Shown here piece by piece: positions 1 through 10,794 of a stretch of 64,000 bases of DNA. The stretch lies in NCBI GenBank assembly GCA_029216955.1, contig JANAVB010023996.1, positions 18,264,742-18,328,741 on the forward strand, read 5' to 3'. Position 1 is the first letter of the stretch, and each line of letters begins with the position of its first letter. The notes below the pieces were generated by a model. That model did not search any database. It worked only from the letters and a program-made list of their open reading frames with translations, and had not been told where the DNA came from. The translations under genes were made by a program, and so were the position numbers. This DNA comes from Iris pallida. Lineage: Eukaryota; Streptophyta; Magnoliopsida; Asparagales; Iridaceae.

Positions 1-1822
1 TGGACTTGGATATGGTTGTAGAGGTTGGTAATTGTTAGAAATAGTCGCCTAGACCTAGTCTTGACCCGGTTGACTTTTTAGACCAAAAGTCAACTAAGGG
101 TCAACGCTTTACCCAATTAGTCCCAATTTCCATTAGACTTGTGTAGTTGACCAAAAGTCAACTATGTCACCATTGACCTAGGGTTGACCAGGTTTGACCT
201 AGAGTTGACCAGAGTTGACCGGGTTGACCAGTTGACCAAAGTCAACTGTAGGCCAACTTTTGTCCCCGTTTGACTTTCTTCGACTTGTTTTGACCCTGAT
301 TACTGGTATGACCTAGGATTGACTTGGTTAGGCTTAGATTGACTTGATATAACTTGATTTGACCTAGATTGACTTGACAGACTTAGTGTGACTCAGTGAG
401 ACCTAGTTTGACCTAGATTGCATATCATTCATTGTAAATCATTCCTAAACTTGTTTAAACCTAAATTACTTACAGTATCTCGTATTTAGGTTCCTGATTA
501 CCGCTCTGAGCATTGATATACCATACATCTCAGGACAGCAGCGAGTATATTCACTGATAGTTTTTTATTGTCTTGATATCTGCTATATCCGATTCAGTCG
601 TAGTGTCTTACTTGATTCTTAGTAACGATAGTTCACGGACTAGTACACATTGGATCATGACATAAGATATGTTCCAGATTCTGGGTATATGGGTACACTC
701 CCTGTCTTGTCCTATGTACTTGTATAGACACCGATTTTTAAAGAGGATTTGCTACCCTCTTACGAATCACTGCCATGACGTGTCATGTCCAGATCCATTG
801 TACTATTCGGGGATAGGGATTATTAGGGGCTATGTGATCTAAGCCACCCTGTCACTATTTATGTGCTCGTGCCACTCTTCCCTCACAAAGGTGTAGCGAG
901 ATTCTTTGCTTGTGCTCGTTATCCAGGTTGGCCGGCATGACTCTCCGTTGAGGTCACCGCGGATTGCCGGGCCAAGTGGATAGCCTGTCCTGTCACTTAT
1001 CCCAAGCCGATCACATCGCTCTATAATTCAAATCACATTTTATATTTATCTTATCTATCGTATATCCTGCTCTGTTCTACATTCAGTATTTTTCACCATG
1101 CCATGATATACAGTTACTCACATGCTCTACTTGCCTTTACATTGTACCTTGATTGGAGACTAAGTTCTGCTCGGGAGAAGAGTTACAACCCCGATCCTTG
1201 TTTGGTTTAAGGTTGTAACTCGGCTTCCGAACGGTTCCCAAGTCTTCATATATCTTGTCTTGTAGTTCATTATACTGTTTCTTATAGAATTTGTCAATTC
1301 ACATGGAACTGCTGTTAGTGTTTGTACTTGCTTATTTCTGACAGGATACCGTTATGATATATTATAGATGATTCTGAGGCGGACTGCTCGACCTATGGGC
1401 TCGAGTTAGATGGAGTAGCTTGGATCGTGGCCTTATAGTAGAGCCCTAGATTTTGTACTTCCAGATAGTGTAGGTTAGCTAGGTTTGACTGGACTGCGAT
1501 CCAGCTAGCTTATCAGACTGTAGTTTCTATTCTATTTGTACCCTGTAATGTTGTATATATCTGGGCTTGTATTAGACTGTGGACTTATTACTCTTTCATC
1601 TATCATATGTCTTTCCTTCTGAGCTATCTACCTTAGTTTATTCTGTGATTGAGACTGTATTGATATGTCACCTCCATTCGAGAGTATATACTGTACAGGT
1701 ACATTTAAACTGTTAGTCGTAGGTTTTACAGACGTTATATACAGCGTTCTACCGTCGATTTCTGCGGCGTAGGCTGGACGTACCCGTGCTCGTGCCCCTC
1801 ATAAGGGTACGGGTTTATGACA
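1..1822 (+). repeat. Ty3/gypsy LTR (right part), inserted in a copia pol
   Basis: The block ends in ...TTTATGACA at 1822, and copia coding sequence starts immediately after it. Its last ~80 bases (GCGTTCTACCG..., then TAGGCTGGACGTACCC) match the reverse complement of 53160-53230, the outer end of another LTR in this window, so both belong to one family. Other shared parts are the TTGACC-rich stretch (60-420, versus 54535-54640 on the other strand) and a stem-loop (1182-1219) also found in the LTR at 59659-62381. The left end lies outside the window, so a 3' LTR and a solo LTR cannot be told apart. No ORF of interest. Confidence 0.75.
60..420. repeat. TTGAC (W-box core) cluster in gypsy LTR
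   Basis: About 22 TTGAC or GTCAA pentamers occur here, many as TTGACC and several as facing pairs (TTGACCAAAAGTCAAC). TTGAC(C/T) is the known core of WRKY factor binding sites in plants. The same density appears on the other strand in the related LTR near 54535-54640. The positions suggest the upstream regulatory part of the LTR. Any regulatory role is inference; simple repeat expansion would look the same. Confidence 0.6.
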
Positions 1823-2370
1823 CCGTAAAGCATATTTTGAAGTACCTGAAAAGGACTAAGAGTATATGCTAGTTTACCAGGCAGATAGTTTAGTTCCCTT
1901 GGGGTATACAGACTCAGATTTTCAGTCAGATAGGGATTCCAGGAAATCTACCTCAGGTTATGTGTTTACTTTGAGAGGTAGAGCCATTGTGTGGAGTATC
2001 AAGCAAATGTATTGCTGATTCCACCATGGAAGCCGAGTATGTGGTAGCCTCTGAGGCACCAAAGAAGCGGTTTGACTCAGAAACTTTCTGTTGGACTTGG
2101 ATGTGGTACCTAGTTTGCCTAAGTCTATTACACTTTTTGTGATAATAGTGGTACAGTTGCAAACTCGAAGGAACCACGAGCCCATAACAGCAAACCATTA
2201 AGCGCAAGTACCACCTGATACGAGATTTCGTAAAGAAAGGAAAAGTTGCTGTGATCAAGATAGCATCAGCCGACAACCTAGCTGATCCCTTTACAAGAGC
2301 TTACACCGCTAAGGCTTTTGATTGTCATGTTGAGGGAATGGGAGTCAGATGTGTAGCAGCATGGCTTTAA
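1823..2370 (+). pseudogene. Ty1/copia RNase H remnant (3' end of pol)
   Basis: Broken frames read as the end of a copia polyprotein: a KHILKYLKRTK motif at ~1826, then GYTDSDF near 1907, STSGYVF near 1948, DSTMEAEY at ~2019 (RNase H active-site region), FCDN near 2135 and an ADNLADPFT motif near 2275. At least two frameshifts and a stop at ~1874 destroy the frame. The 5' part of pol is missing because the gypsy LTR at 1-1822 sits directly upstream. The copia 3' LTR follows, so this is the right edge of an older copia element distinct from the SIRE-like elements further on. Confidence 0.85.
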
Positions 2371-2381
2371 GTATAAGTGGG

Positions 2382-2430
2382 AGATTTGTAACAGTATACT
2401 GAAAGCATACTTTGAGTATAAGTGGAAGAT
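2382..2430 (+). other. Polypurine tract of copia element, duplicated
   Basis: The purine-rich AGTATAAGTGGAAGA directly precedes the LTR start TGTTAGGG at 2431, the normal site for plus-strand priming. A near-copy, AGTATAAGTGGGAGA, followed by a near-copy of the LTR start (TGTAACAGTATACTGAAAGCAT), lies ~45 bp upstream, so a PPT-plus-LTR-start unit is tandemly duplicated. Confidence 0.6.
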
Positions 2431-3664
2431 TGTTAGGGTTATATACTAAAAGCATCACTTTTGTAGTAACCTTATTCCTTAAATTTTGAATGAGAATACA
2501 TGGGCAAATGTTTTGCATATTGTATTTGTTGCAGTGTTAATGCAATGTCTGATTTTTATATTGTAGATATATGGTAGTGGTGTCACACAGAAGATCATAT
2601 TATCTTTCCTATGAGTATATAAATAGTTCACACCTAGATGGACTTGGACAATCTATTGGAAAGATTGTAGTGTAATCTGGTATTAGTCATCTTGACTATA
2701 GGTTTACACTAGTATGCTTTGTGTGTATTGAACAGGACCACTTGAGTTGTTCTCTTGTACTGACTACATAAGAGAACAAACACCTCTGTTATTATGGATG
2801 CTTGTGCTCTTAATTCGGATATAATAACGGACATGTATATGCAGTATGCATTACTTTGACTCATAAAAAGATGAGATTCATTATGGATCAACAACCTCTA
2901 TGAATTGGGTAATAACATTGTATGTATGATGGGCTGTTGATTATAAATAGAATCCATGTCCCGATACATTGGGTTGATGATGTCCTCTTAAAGAGCTCAT
3001 AAGGATTGTCATGTAAACCTTGCAGGTGGATTATATCTGACATGAAATAAAGTTGAGCGGTACTACTTAAGGATAAAATGTCGAATCAATATAGTTGTCA
3101 GTAACTTAATTTGATCGACAGACATACGATATCTTAACATGGGGAGCCAAACGAGCATATAATAAAGGAGCCCACAAACATAATTTGGGATTAGGGAGGT
3201 AGTGCAACAATAGCTCATTAGTGGACCGAGCTATTGTTAATGGGCCTGGATTGTGTGTTCGGGCTGAACACGGGATATCCAGATCCGTTAGGAGGCCTAC
3301 CCTAATTTCTCCTCATGGTCCCTGCCGTAGCCTATATAAACCTCTATTCTTTGGCCGCCAGATTACTGATCAAAAATCTGAAATTTTCTCTAAATTCTGA
3401 TTCACGTAAGGAGAGAAAGAAAGTGCTGCCAAGGAGAAGAAAGGTTGGGAGATCGTCGCCCACATGACGTCCACTCGAGGAAAGATACGTGCAGAAGATC
3501 TTGGGGTCGTCCGCTCGAGATTGCCAGGAATTACTCGTCCTTTCCGCCGCAGGTATAATTCGTGAACCCTAGTTTCTGCCTATGAAGGGTTAGAACACGT
3601 ATTAGATCTGTTTAACTTCTATCGTCTCATACGCACACCAAAGGAAGGGTCCTGGAAATCCCCA
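2431..3664 (+). repeat. Copia 3' LTR
   Basis: The LTR starts with TGTTAGGGTTATATACT right after the polypurine tract. A promoter-like CTATATAAACC lies near 3332, with a leader downstream. The right end is not certain: the last CA before a change of sequence character is near 3664, but the matching 5' LTR is outside the window and no target duplication can be checked. No ORF of note. Confidence 0.6.
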
Positions 3665-4900
3665 GTTCCTCAGGGGGCGCATCCCCTGTGAGGCCTTGGT
3701 GTTGAAGGGCACGTCTGTGTGATGCACTTGATATTGAAGGGCGCGTCTGTGTGATCGGTCTGGCCGGCGCATCCGCTTCGTGACACGTCTATAATGGTAC
3801 GACTGTTACTCGAGTGCTTTAAATAGCCATTTTGACTTGGCTGAATTCGAAGCGTCCGGTTCATCCATTAATACAAATTCATTGTATGGAATTTGGAGAG
3901 CCATCCACTTGGCACATGGGTTTGATTTGCCTGGCCTATAAATAGTGGCATAGAGAGAGTTTGCTTCTCGTTCTCTCACGTTCTGCCGACATGAACTTGT
4001 TTACTCGGATGCATTCTGTTGATGATGATGCTTCCGAGGGTGAAGATGCGACGCCATGTCATCATTGATGCACTTGAAGGTGACTGTTACATCTAAAAGT
4101 CAGAGTCGAGGGCTTCTGAAGCAAGCGGAAGGTGCCTGTTTCATCCAAAGATGGGGCTCGAGCCTCGTCTCTGTTGTGCAAGAAGAGCCACAGATCAGAA
4201 TTGCGGTGCTACAGCTTTGGGGGCTCTTTTTTCCTTCAAAGTGGGTGTTGCCCACTCTGGTTGTGTTGAAAGCTGCTCCTTTAGCCGCGGTTTCGATTAC
4301 GGTCTTCCATGGCCTTTGGAGGCTTTTTCGAAGTCTCCCCTGGCCACAGGTTGGCTTGCGGTGCTCTTCTCTTTCTCGGTTTGGGGAGCACTTCCTCCAG
4401 CTAGAGGGTTGATTGCCACCCTTGTTCTGCTCAATAATGCTTCATTAGTCGAAGTATTTCGACAGCGGTGAGCCTGGCTGGAAGAGTGGCACATAACTGG
4501 GCTGCTGAAGGGATGCACATAACTGAGGATGCACATAACTGAGCTGTTGAAAGGAAGCGCCTTGCTGAGGGCGCATGATGGGACGCACCTGACTGAGGCG
4601 CATGGTGATTGCTGCGCCTATTTGAGGGCGCATGGTGGCTGCTGGCTGTAGACTTAGGATCTTTTCTTTGTAGAAATTCTTCTTTGTACAATCTTTTCTA
4701 GACATGTAATAGACTTTTATATGTAAAATAAAAAGTCCTCTTTCATGTCTATATTTGTTGTTTTTGCTGTGAAGTACTTTGTCCGAGCTCTGGCGCATGT
4801 AGTCTGGCGCATAGATTTTCTGGTTCTGAAATTCTATGCTTCTACAATAATACTATGCCAAGTATATAACTTACTAAACGAATGTACACAGTGCCCCAAC
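3665..4900. other. Unassigned region with a promoter-like site and short ORFs
   Basis: A good TATA box (CTATAAATAG, 3936-3945) is followed by a 25-codon ORF at 3991 (starts MNLFTRMHSVDDD, acidic) and then by a 118-codon ORF at 4056-4412. I recognise neither. A/T-rich sequence with AATAAA-like motifs follows near 4725. Short direct repeats (GAAGGGC(A/G)CGTCTGTGTGAT twice at 3707-3756; GCACATAACTG three times at 4489-4542; GGCGCATG repeats to 4630) point to a repeat-derived sequence. A TATA box, leader and poly(A)-like signal in ~800 bp would also fit an LTR or a non-autonomous retroelement. Confidence 0.3.
3936..3945 (+). promoter_or_regulatory. TATA box (CTATAAATAG)
   Basis: The motif is a close match to the plant TATA consensus, with a pyrimidine-rich TTCTCGTTCTCTCACG stretch ~30 bases downstream that is plausible as a start region. 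The first ATG downstream is at 3991. Function is inferred from sequence only. Confidence 0.4.
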
Positions 4901-6000
4901 CTGAGTTTGTTATTGCTTACTTCCACATGAGGGAAGAGCTGGAGAGGGATTACCGGGGATGACGGCTCACTGTCGTGGCGGCGAGGGCTCGAGGTCGCAC
5001 TGGCGCTTGGTGTACGCACGTAGTCGGTTGAGTGGCATACAATCACTGTGGGAGAAGTGCGGCACGGCTGGTTCTCTCTTCGTGCGGTCGCGGGAGGAAG
5101 TCCAAGCGGCGCTCCGGTTTGTATTTCACATCAGAGCTCGTGGAGGAACCGGCGACGTTCGACGCTAGGTGGTGCAATATCGGTTGAGGAGCAGTAGAGA
5201 GTCCCGCGGCATCGAGTCTCTGGATGTGGGATGAAGTCTTGCGTGCCGTCAACGACGAGGAACTTCGATTTAAAATACAGGAACGTCCATTCTCGACAAA
5301 GCCTCCAGGAGCACGTTTGCACGGTCCACGGGAACCGGTAGAGGGCTCGGGATGGTCCGGGGGTTGGCGTCGACATACGGCTATGATGGGGAGCGTTGGT
5401 TTGCCGAGGATGAGGGAGTCTTTAGGTTGTTCGGTGTGACGGGAAAGCAGTCGGCATGCGGCTAGTTCCGGCGTCGGCGCACCGGGACGGCTGTGCGAGA
5501 ACGTCCGTCTAGAGGGAGGTGGAGCTACGGCGGGACAACGGCCGGGTTTGGCTGCTGGAAAGGCCGGGCGTCGGTCGAGAGGTGCGAGGAGATGGGGTTA
5601 GGCTGGTTCGTGGTGGTGGCACCGGGAGGCTGCTACACCCTGGTTGGCGTTCGATGCTTGGCACTAGTGCGGCTGCATATTGGCCAGGGCTGGGAAAAGT
5701 TGTGCGGGAAGGGAGGCGCGCCACTCCGCCGTGGCGGCGCCAGAGAGAGGCCGTCGGTTGCGTGTGGTGTTAGCCAGGTGGTGGCGCCTATAGGAGATGC
5801 AGATGAAGGAGAAGGAGTGTATGTAGCATGCGGCTAGGGTTTTAGAGTATTACTCTGATCTCTCCCCTCTCATCTCTGTTATATAATAAGGATTCCGCTC
5901 GGCTTGGAATAGACCCGTGCTACTGCACATGTGGGGAAAGGAGAAGGTTTTGGGCTGGCTTCAGATCGGGTTGGGCCGGGACTTGTTTGAGTGTTTTAGT
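4901..6000. other. GC-rich unassigned region
   Basis: A GC-rich stretch (about 4950-5835) with overlapping open frames on both strands, none resembling a known protein; long frames are expected by chance here. It resembles in composition the GC-rich inner parts of the LTRs at 12992-16821 and 21328-25368, though I could not align it to them. The flank at 5950-6000 (GGGCTGGCTT, GGGCCGGG) leads into the microsatellite. Confidence 0.3.
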
Positions 6001-6039
6001 TGGTTTTGATTTATTTACTTACTTATTTAGTAACTAATA

Positions 6040-6107
6040 TATATCCATATATATATATATTATATATATAATATATATATATTAATATATATATTTTATA
6101 TATATAT

Positions 6108-6141
<34 letters not shown>

Positions 6142-6147
6142 CTTACA

Positions 6148-6182
<35 letters not shown>

Positions 6183-6209
6183 TATATATATAATATTACG
6201 CTTACATAC

Positions 6210-6250
<41 letters not shown>

Positions 6251-6592
6251 TAGATATAATATATAGATTATATATATATATATTTATCTATGTACACTAT
6301 ACCCATACACGTATACACATATATTTATATATATATATCTATATAATATATATACTGACTAAATAAACTCCATATCTGTGTAGACGTTATATGGGTATAC
6401 GTGTCATATATATTTATATATATATATAATATATAATATATATAATATATAATATAAATATATGTGTATACGTATATGGGTATACGTGTACATAGATATA
6501 TATATATCTATATATAGATAATATATATATATAATATATTATATATATATTATATTCTTATATATATATATATATAATATATATATATATCT

Positions 6593-6626
<34 letters not shown>

Positions 6627-6720
6627 GATAATATATATTATATATATAAATATACATGACTAATAACTCCATATCTAGGTCCATTTTAGGCATATAAATA
6701 GGTGTACATATTATATGTAT
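6040..6720. repeat. Long imperfect (TA)n microsatellite block
   Basis: About 680 bp of TATATA and AATATA with interspersed TATACGTGTA, ACGTATAC and GTATATGGGTATACGTGTAC islands, some facing each other as inverted copies (6283-6320 versus 6385-6412 and 6465-6500). No coding potential. Assembly across such sequence is error-prone. Confidence 0.8.
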
Positions 6721-6811
6721 ATCTATTAGAGAATAAAATAATTTATTATTTATGGTATTATTATGGTTATTAAATATATTATTTATTATTAGTTATTAAA
6801 GCTACAAGAAC

Positions 6812-7070
6812 CATGGAGAATGGTTATTCCAGTGTTAAAATACATGAAATGACCATTCTCCGTGTTAAAATCATGGAGAATGACCATTCTCCGTGTTAAA
6901 TTATCGAAGAATTGCCATTTCTGTGTTAAAATCACGGGGAATGACCATTCCTAGTGTTAAACGTGTGAGAATGACCATTCTCCATTGTTAAATAATGGAG
7001 AATGACCATTCTTCGTGGTAAAATAACGAAGAATGGCATTTCCCGTGTTAAAATAACGGAAAACAGTTGA
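6812..7070. repeat. Palindromic minisatellite array A
   Basis: About nine degenerate units of ~30-31 bp. Each has a GGAGAATG...CATTCTCC dyad followed by the spacer GTGTTAAAAT. It lies directly upstream of the first recognisable exon (about 7140) of the Ulp1-like pseudogene. The same unit recurs in arrays B (8575-8945), C (9597-9710) and D (10795-11110). Confidence 0.8.
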
Positions 7071-8139
7071 CAGAAACCTAATTTTTTTTTTTAGAAAAAT
7101 ATTTGTAAGGAATAAGGATTCAAGAGTTTTCGTTCTTCTTTCAAACAATGCTAACTCTTACGGAGGGTGTCAATAAAGATGGCGATCGTTTACTCGAGCC
7201 AGTTATTGAGTCTTAAAGAATACCGATTTCTGGAATTTCGTCGAGGTATTCTACAAAAACAGAGTTGGCATTCAAGAATTGGCCAAGGTTTCAGAAGGTC
7301 TTGAAAAATTGATAGGAACTTACTGGATGACAAGATGGCCTCGATTACTTTGAATTCAGCACCATTGTTAAAATAGCACCAAGTGTCGACGATATGGCAG
7401 CCATCTTCGGTCTACGTTGAAGAAAGAAAGCGAGGACGATGTTAATTACAGAAGATTGATCAGGAAAAAACAAGTAGGCCACACCGCTGGAATCATTGAG
7501 CCTGTATAGAGATCACTTCAGAAGATTGCTGGCTAATTCCAAGGGCAAAAATGGAGAAGTCACGAATACGGAAGTGAGAGAGAAGTTCTTTGAATTGCTA
7601 CAACGGCTTCATGACGGAGATAAACAAGTTAAACCAGATGATTTGACCAAGCTAATAATCTTCCACTTGTGCCAAACAACATTCTTCACAAGGTCTGGTA
7701 GTTCAAATTTACCGTACACATTTTTGGCCTTGGTAGACAGTGTAGAAGTAATCAAAAGTATCTCTGCGCCAAGGTTAATCTTGGCATATGTCATGGAGAG
7801 CATCAAAAGACTACAAGTAAAACTGTTGGAGGGATTACTCTAATGCATACCCCAAGATTGAAGGTTGCACAACAGAACATAGTACCTATGTGGAAAGAAA
7901 GTTTGACCCAATTCGTAAATACCCAAGATTTTACACATGGGACGGGTACGCAATCTCAGTCTTCCTCAAAAACGAATATCACAGTAAATTGAGATAAAAA
8001 ATGATATTAAAAAAATTTGGTTATAGCTATTGGGAAAGAGGGAGGACAACAAGAAGAGGAGCTACATATACAAGAAGAAGGTGCACACGAGGGAGAGGAA
8101 CACCACCAAACAGGTGGGGGTGAGATTACTAAACAAGAG

Positions 8140-8525
8140 AGAACCCAACAACTTGAAATGAACATCGCGATGGAGGGTCGGTTCAGGAATTGGAGGAGTT
8201 GAGAAAAAAATCTCAGATTCTTGCTGAGAATGAAAAACTCCAAGAAAAGCTTAAAGAGCTAGAGGCACAAGAAGCACAACAACGTGCAGTCAACGTTGTG
8301 ATGGAGGGCTCGGTACATGAATTGGAGGAGTTGTGAGAGAGAAATCTTGGATTTTTCTGAGAACGAGAAATTCCATAAAAGCTTAAAGATCTAGAGGAAC
8401 AAAGAGCCCAACAAATTGAAAGAAACACCTCGATGGAGGTGTCGGTACAGGAATTGGACCCTTACGAAGAGAGAAATATGATATTATTACTGAGAATGAA
8501 AAGCTTAGCGAAAAGGTTAAGTGCT
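8140..8525 (+). repeat. Triplicated coiled-coil coding module
   Basis: Three consecutive ~125-140-bp copies encode a charged helical unit containing a Q-rich start (AQQ.ERN), a SMEGSV.ELEEL-like core and an ENEKL.EKLKELE heptad stretch. Copies begin near 8143, 8270 and 8400. The copies differ by substitutions and small indels that break the frame. They expand the coiled coil between the N-terminal block and the protease region of the Ulp1-like pseudogene. Confidence 0.6.
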
Positions 8526-8574
8526 ACAGGCACAAGGTAAAAGTTTTCCTTTTTTTTAAAGTTCTGATTTATAA

Positions 8575-8945
8575 TTCTCCGTATTAGAATGCAGGAGAAT
8601 GGCCATTCTTCGTGTTAAAATCACGGAGAATTCTATTCCCTGTCAAAATAACGGAGAATAACAATTCTCGTGTTAATACCACGGAGAACGGCCATTCTCC
8701 GTGTTAAATTGACGGAGAATGGCCGTTCTCCGTGTTAAATGACGGAGAATGGCCATTCTCCGTGTTAAAATTACGGAGAATGGACATTCCCCGTGTTAGA
8801 ATGCGGAGAATGGCCATTCCTCGTGTTAGAATGCAGGAGAATGGCCATTCTCTGTGTTAAAATCATATAGAATGGTCATTCTCCGTGTTAGAGTCATGGA
8901 GAATGGCCATTCCTCGTGTTAAGATCACGAAGAATGATATTTTTT
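8575..8945. repeat. Palindromic minisatellite array B (in intron)
   Basis: About twelve units. The best contain the perfect palindrome CGGAGAATGGCCATTCTCCG (8743-8762) plus a GTGTTAAA(A)T spacer; period ~30-31 bp. The array sits inside the interval bounded by GTAAAAG (8538) and TATATCAG (9011), that is, within an intron of the Ulp1-like pseudogene. Confidence 0.85.
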
Positions 8946-9596
8946 CCTTCTTTTTTTTAAAAGTATATATTGATTAACATCATATCTTTCATTGTTGTTT
9001 GTTTTATATCAGTATAGATATCTTCGAGCAGCTCAGAGAAACAAATAAAATGCTCGTTAATGAGAAAAGCAAGCTTTAAAAGCAAGTTGAATCATTGAAG
9101 AATGAAGCCATTAAAAAGGATACAACATCACTAATCTCGAAGCCATGGCTACAGCATTGCAGCTTGAGGAGACTCAACCAGCTGCTGAATAACAGCTGCT
9201 GAACATGTTGCTCCAAAAGAAGTCAAAAGAAGAGGAGGATGTGGGGGAGAGGTTCAGAAAACCATCAGCGGCATTATTCGATGAAGATTTTACTCCCATG
9301 GGGAAAAAATACAGTAATCGAGGCTAATAAAAAGCGGAGATTAATGCCGTTCTGAAACCAAAACCTCAACCCAAACCCAGGGTCGGAGGAAAAAATAAGT
9401 AGGCAAATTCAAAATCTGGACAAGATGCTAAAATGGCTAAACTAGCAAGGAAGGGTGATATACTAAGGGAATGCTATGACCTCGTACTTTGGAAGGATGC
9501 GGATGAAGAGCTGAAGAAGCTTTACATGGACATCGTATTCCCAAGAAAGATGAGTCTAACGTATGTATTCTGAACTCGACCAATCTATGTCCAATT

Positions 9597-9710
9597 CATA
9601 ACGGAGAATGACCATTTTCCGTGACAGTTGGCGAAGAATGATCATTCTCCGTGTCAGTTGGACGATGAATGATCATTCTCCGTATCAGTTGGATAACGAA
9701 TGGCTCTTTT
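9597..9710. repeat. Palindromic minisatellite array C (in intron)
   Basis: Three to four units of the GAGAATGA(T/C)CATTCTCCGTG type. The spacer has changed to GTGTCAGTTGG(A) from GTGTTAAAAT, so this array diverged or spread separately. It lies within the next intron (9559-9790). Confidence 0.75.
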
Positions 9711-10794
9711 TTTTGCTTTTCTTTTCTAGTCTTTTTTCACAATTATGTCCTGAGAATCTCTATTAATTTCTAAACTAAATTTATGTGCAGTGATTGTATA
9801 CACGAGTATACCGAAAAAGGAAAAAATGAAGTTTTCGTCCTCTGTCAGCAAAAGACATGTAAGACATACTCAACTATAAATACATGGGAGGCTGGCATAC
9901 TCAATATAATAATAAAAAAGCTGAAAAAAATTCAAGGCTATGCAAGACGGTACGCCCAGTCAAGTTCAAAGGATGTGTAATATAAGTGGTCTGCATTCAT
10001 GATGCCCCACACATTAGTAAGAATCAAAACTGAAAAAATTCTATATTCATGTGTACACCGATGAAAAATAATGTATGAAACTTACTCATTATATTGTGTT
10101 TTGTTTTTTGGAAATAGTCCATCGTTCTCCGTGCTATTGAACCGAAAGCAACAGCCGGCACCCTTGAAACATTCAAAACAGATATAGAAGACTTCTCATG
10201 GGTTTAGAGGACGACATAGAGTGACTATTCATTCCACTCTTTAATGAATCCTTCAAACACTATACATTGCTCACATTCAACTTGAGCTCCTACGAGTGGA
10301 CACACTACAACTCCTTGAAGCAAAACACGTACGAAACGGGCAAGAAGGATCAGAATTAATGAAGAAGACCTTAGAGCCTATTGTCAGAAGAAAAGTTGAT
10401 ATGATGAGGGAGAGATGCCGGCGATGATGGAGTATGAGAGCACAGGCTGAATTGTTCTTTACGATGCCCACAACAACTAGCACCCAACTGCCTCTTATAT
10501 ACGGCGTTTTATATGAAGTGCTTGATGACTGCTCCCTTCGAAATATCGAGAGAAAATGACGATAACATTCAACAGAAGATTATAATAACGAGGTTGGGAT
10601 AGGCTAAGAAGTTGCTTTCAAGCGAATATGTAACACTACCAACCTAGCAATGACATTGTAAAACAATAATATCATTGGGCTAAGAACTTCTTTCTATATC
10701 ATCTATTTGTCTTTTATTCTTCTGTGTCTGCATCTTTTATAACATCTGCTCTGTCTTTTATAATAAAATCATTTTTAAATTACATTTATATTGT

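Larger units (their letters stand above)
7140..10640 (+). pseudogene. Ulp1-like (C48 cysteine protease) pseudogene, multi-exon
   Basis: The layout resembles plant Ulp1-like proteins that are often carried by mobile elements. The N-terminal region (7350-7990) has a VDDMAAIFGLR motif near 7390, a conserved helical block (ORF 7496-7843) and a GCTTE...YPRFYTWDGY segment (7863-7945). A coiled-coil region (8140-8537), a linker (9012-9558) and a small exon (9791-10016) follow. The C-terminal protease region has HYTLL...YEWTHYNSLK (10258-10322), matching the catalytic His segment, and CPQQLAPNCLLYTAFYMKC near 10465-10521, where the NCLL cysteine aligns with the usual DCG catalytic Cys. Splice signals are visible: GTAAAAG at 8538 with TATATCAG ending at 9011; GTATGT at 9559 with TGTGCAG ending at 9790; GTAAGAAT at 10017 with GGAAATAG ending at 10117. 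Stops and frameshifts occur in every exon. SUMO-protease activity is not expected; the family assignment is by motif only. Confidence 0.6.

Noticed and set aside
5493..5837. 114-codon ORF as a gene
   Set aside because: GC-rich region with open frames on both strands and no recognisable motif.
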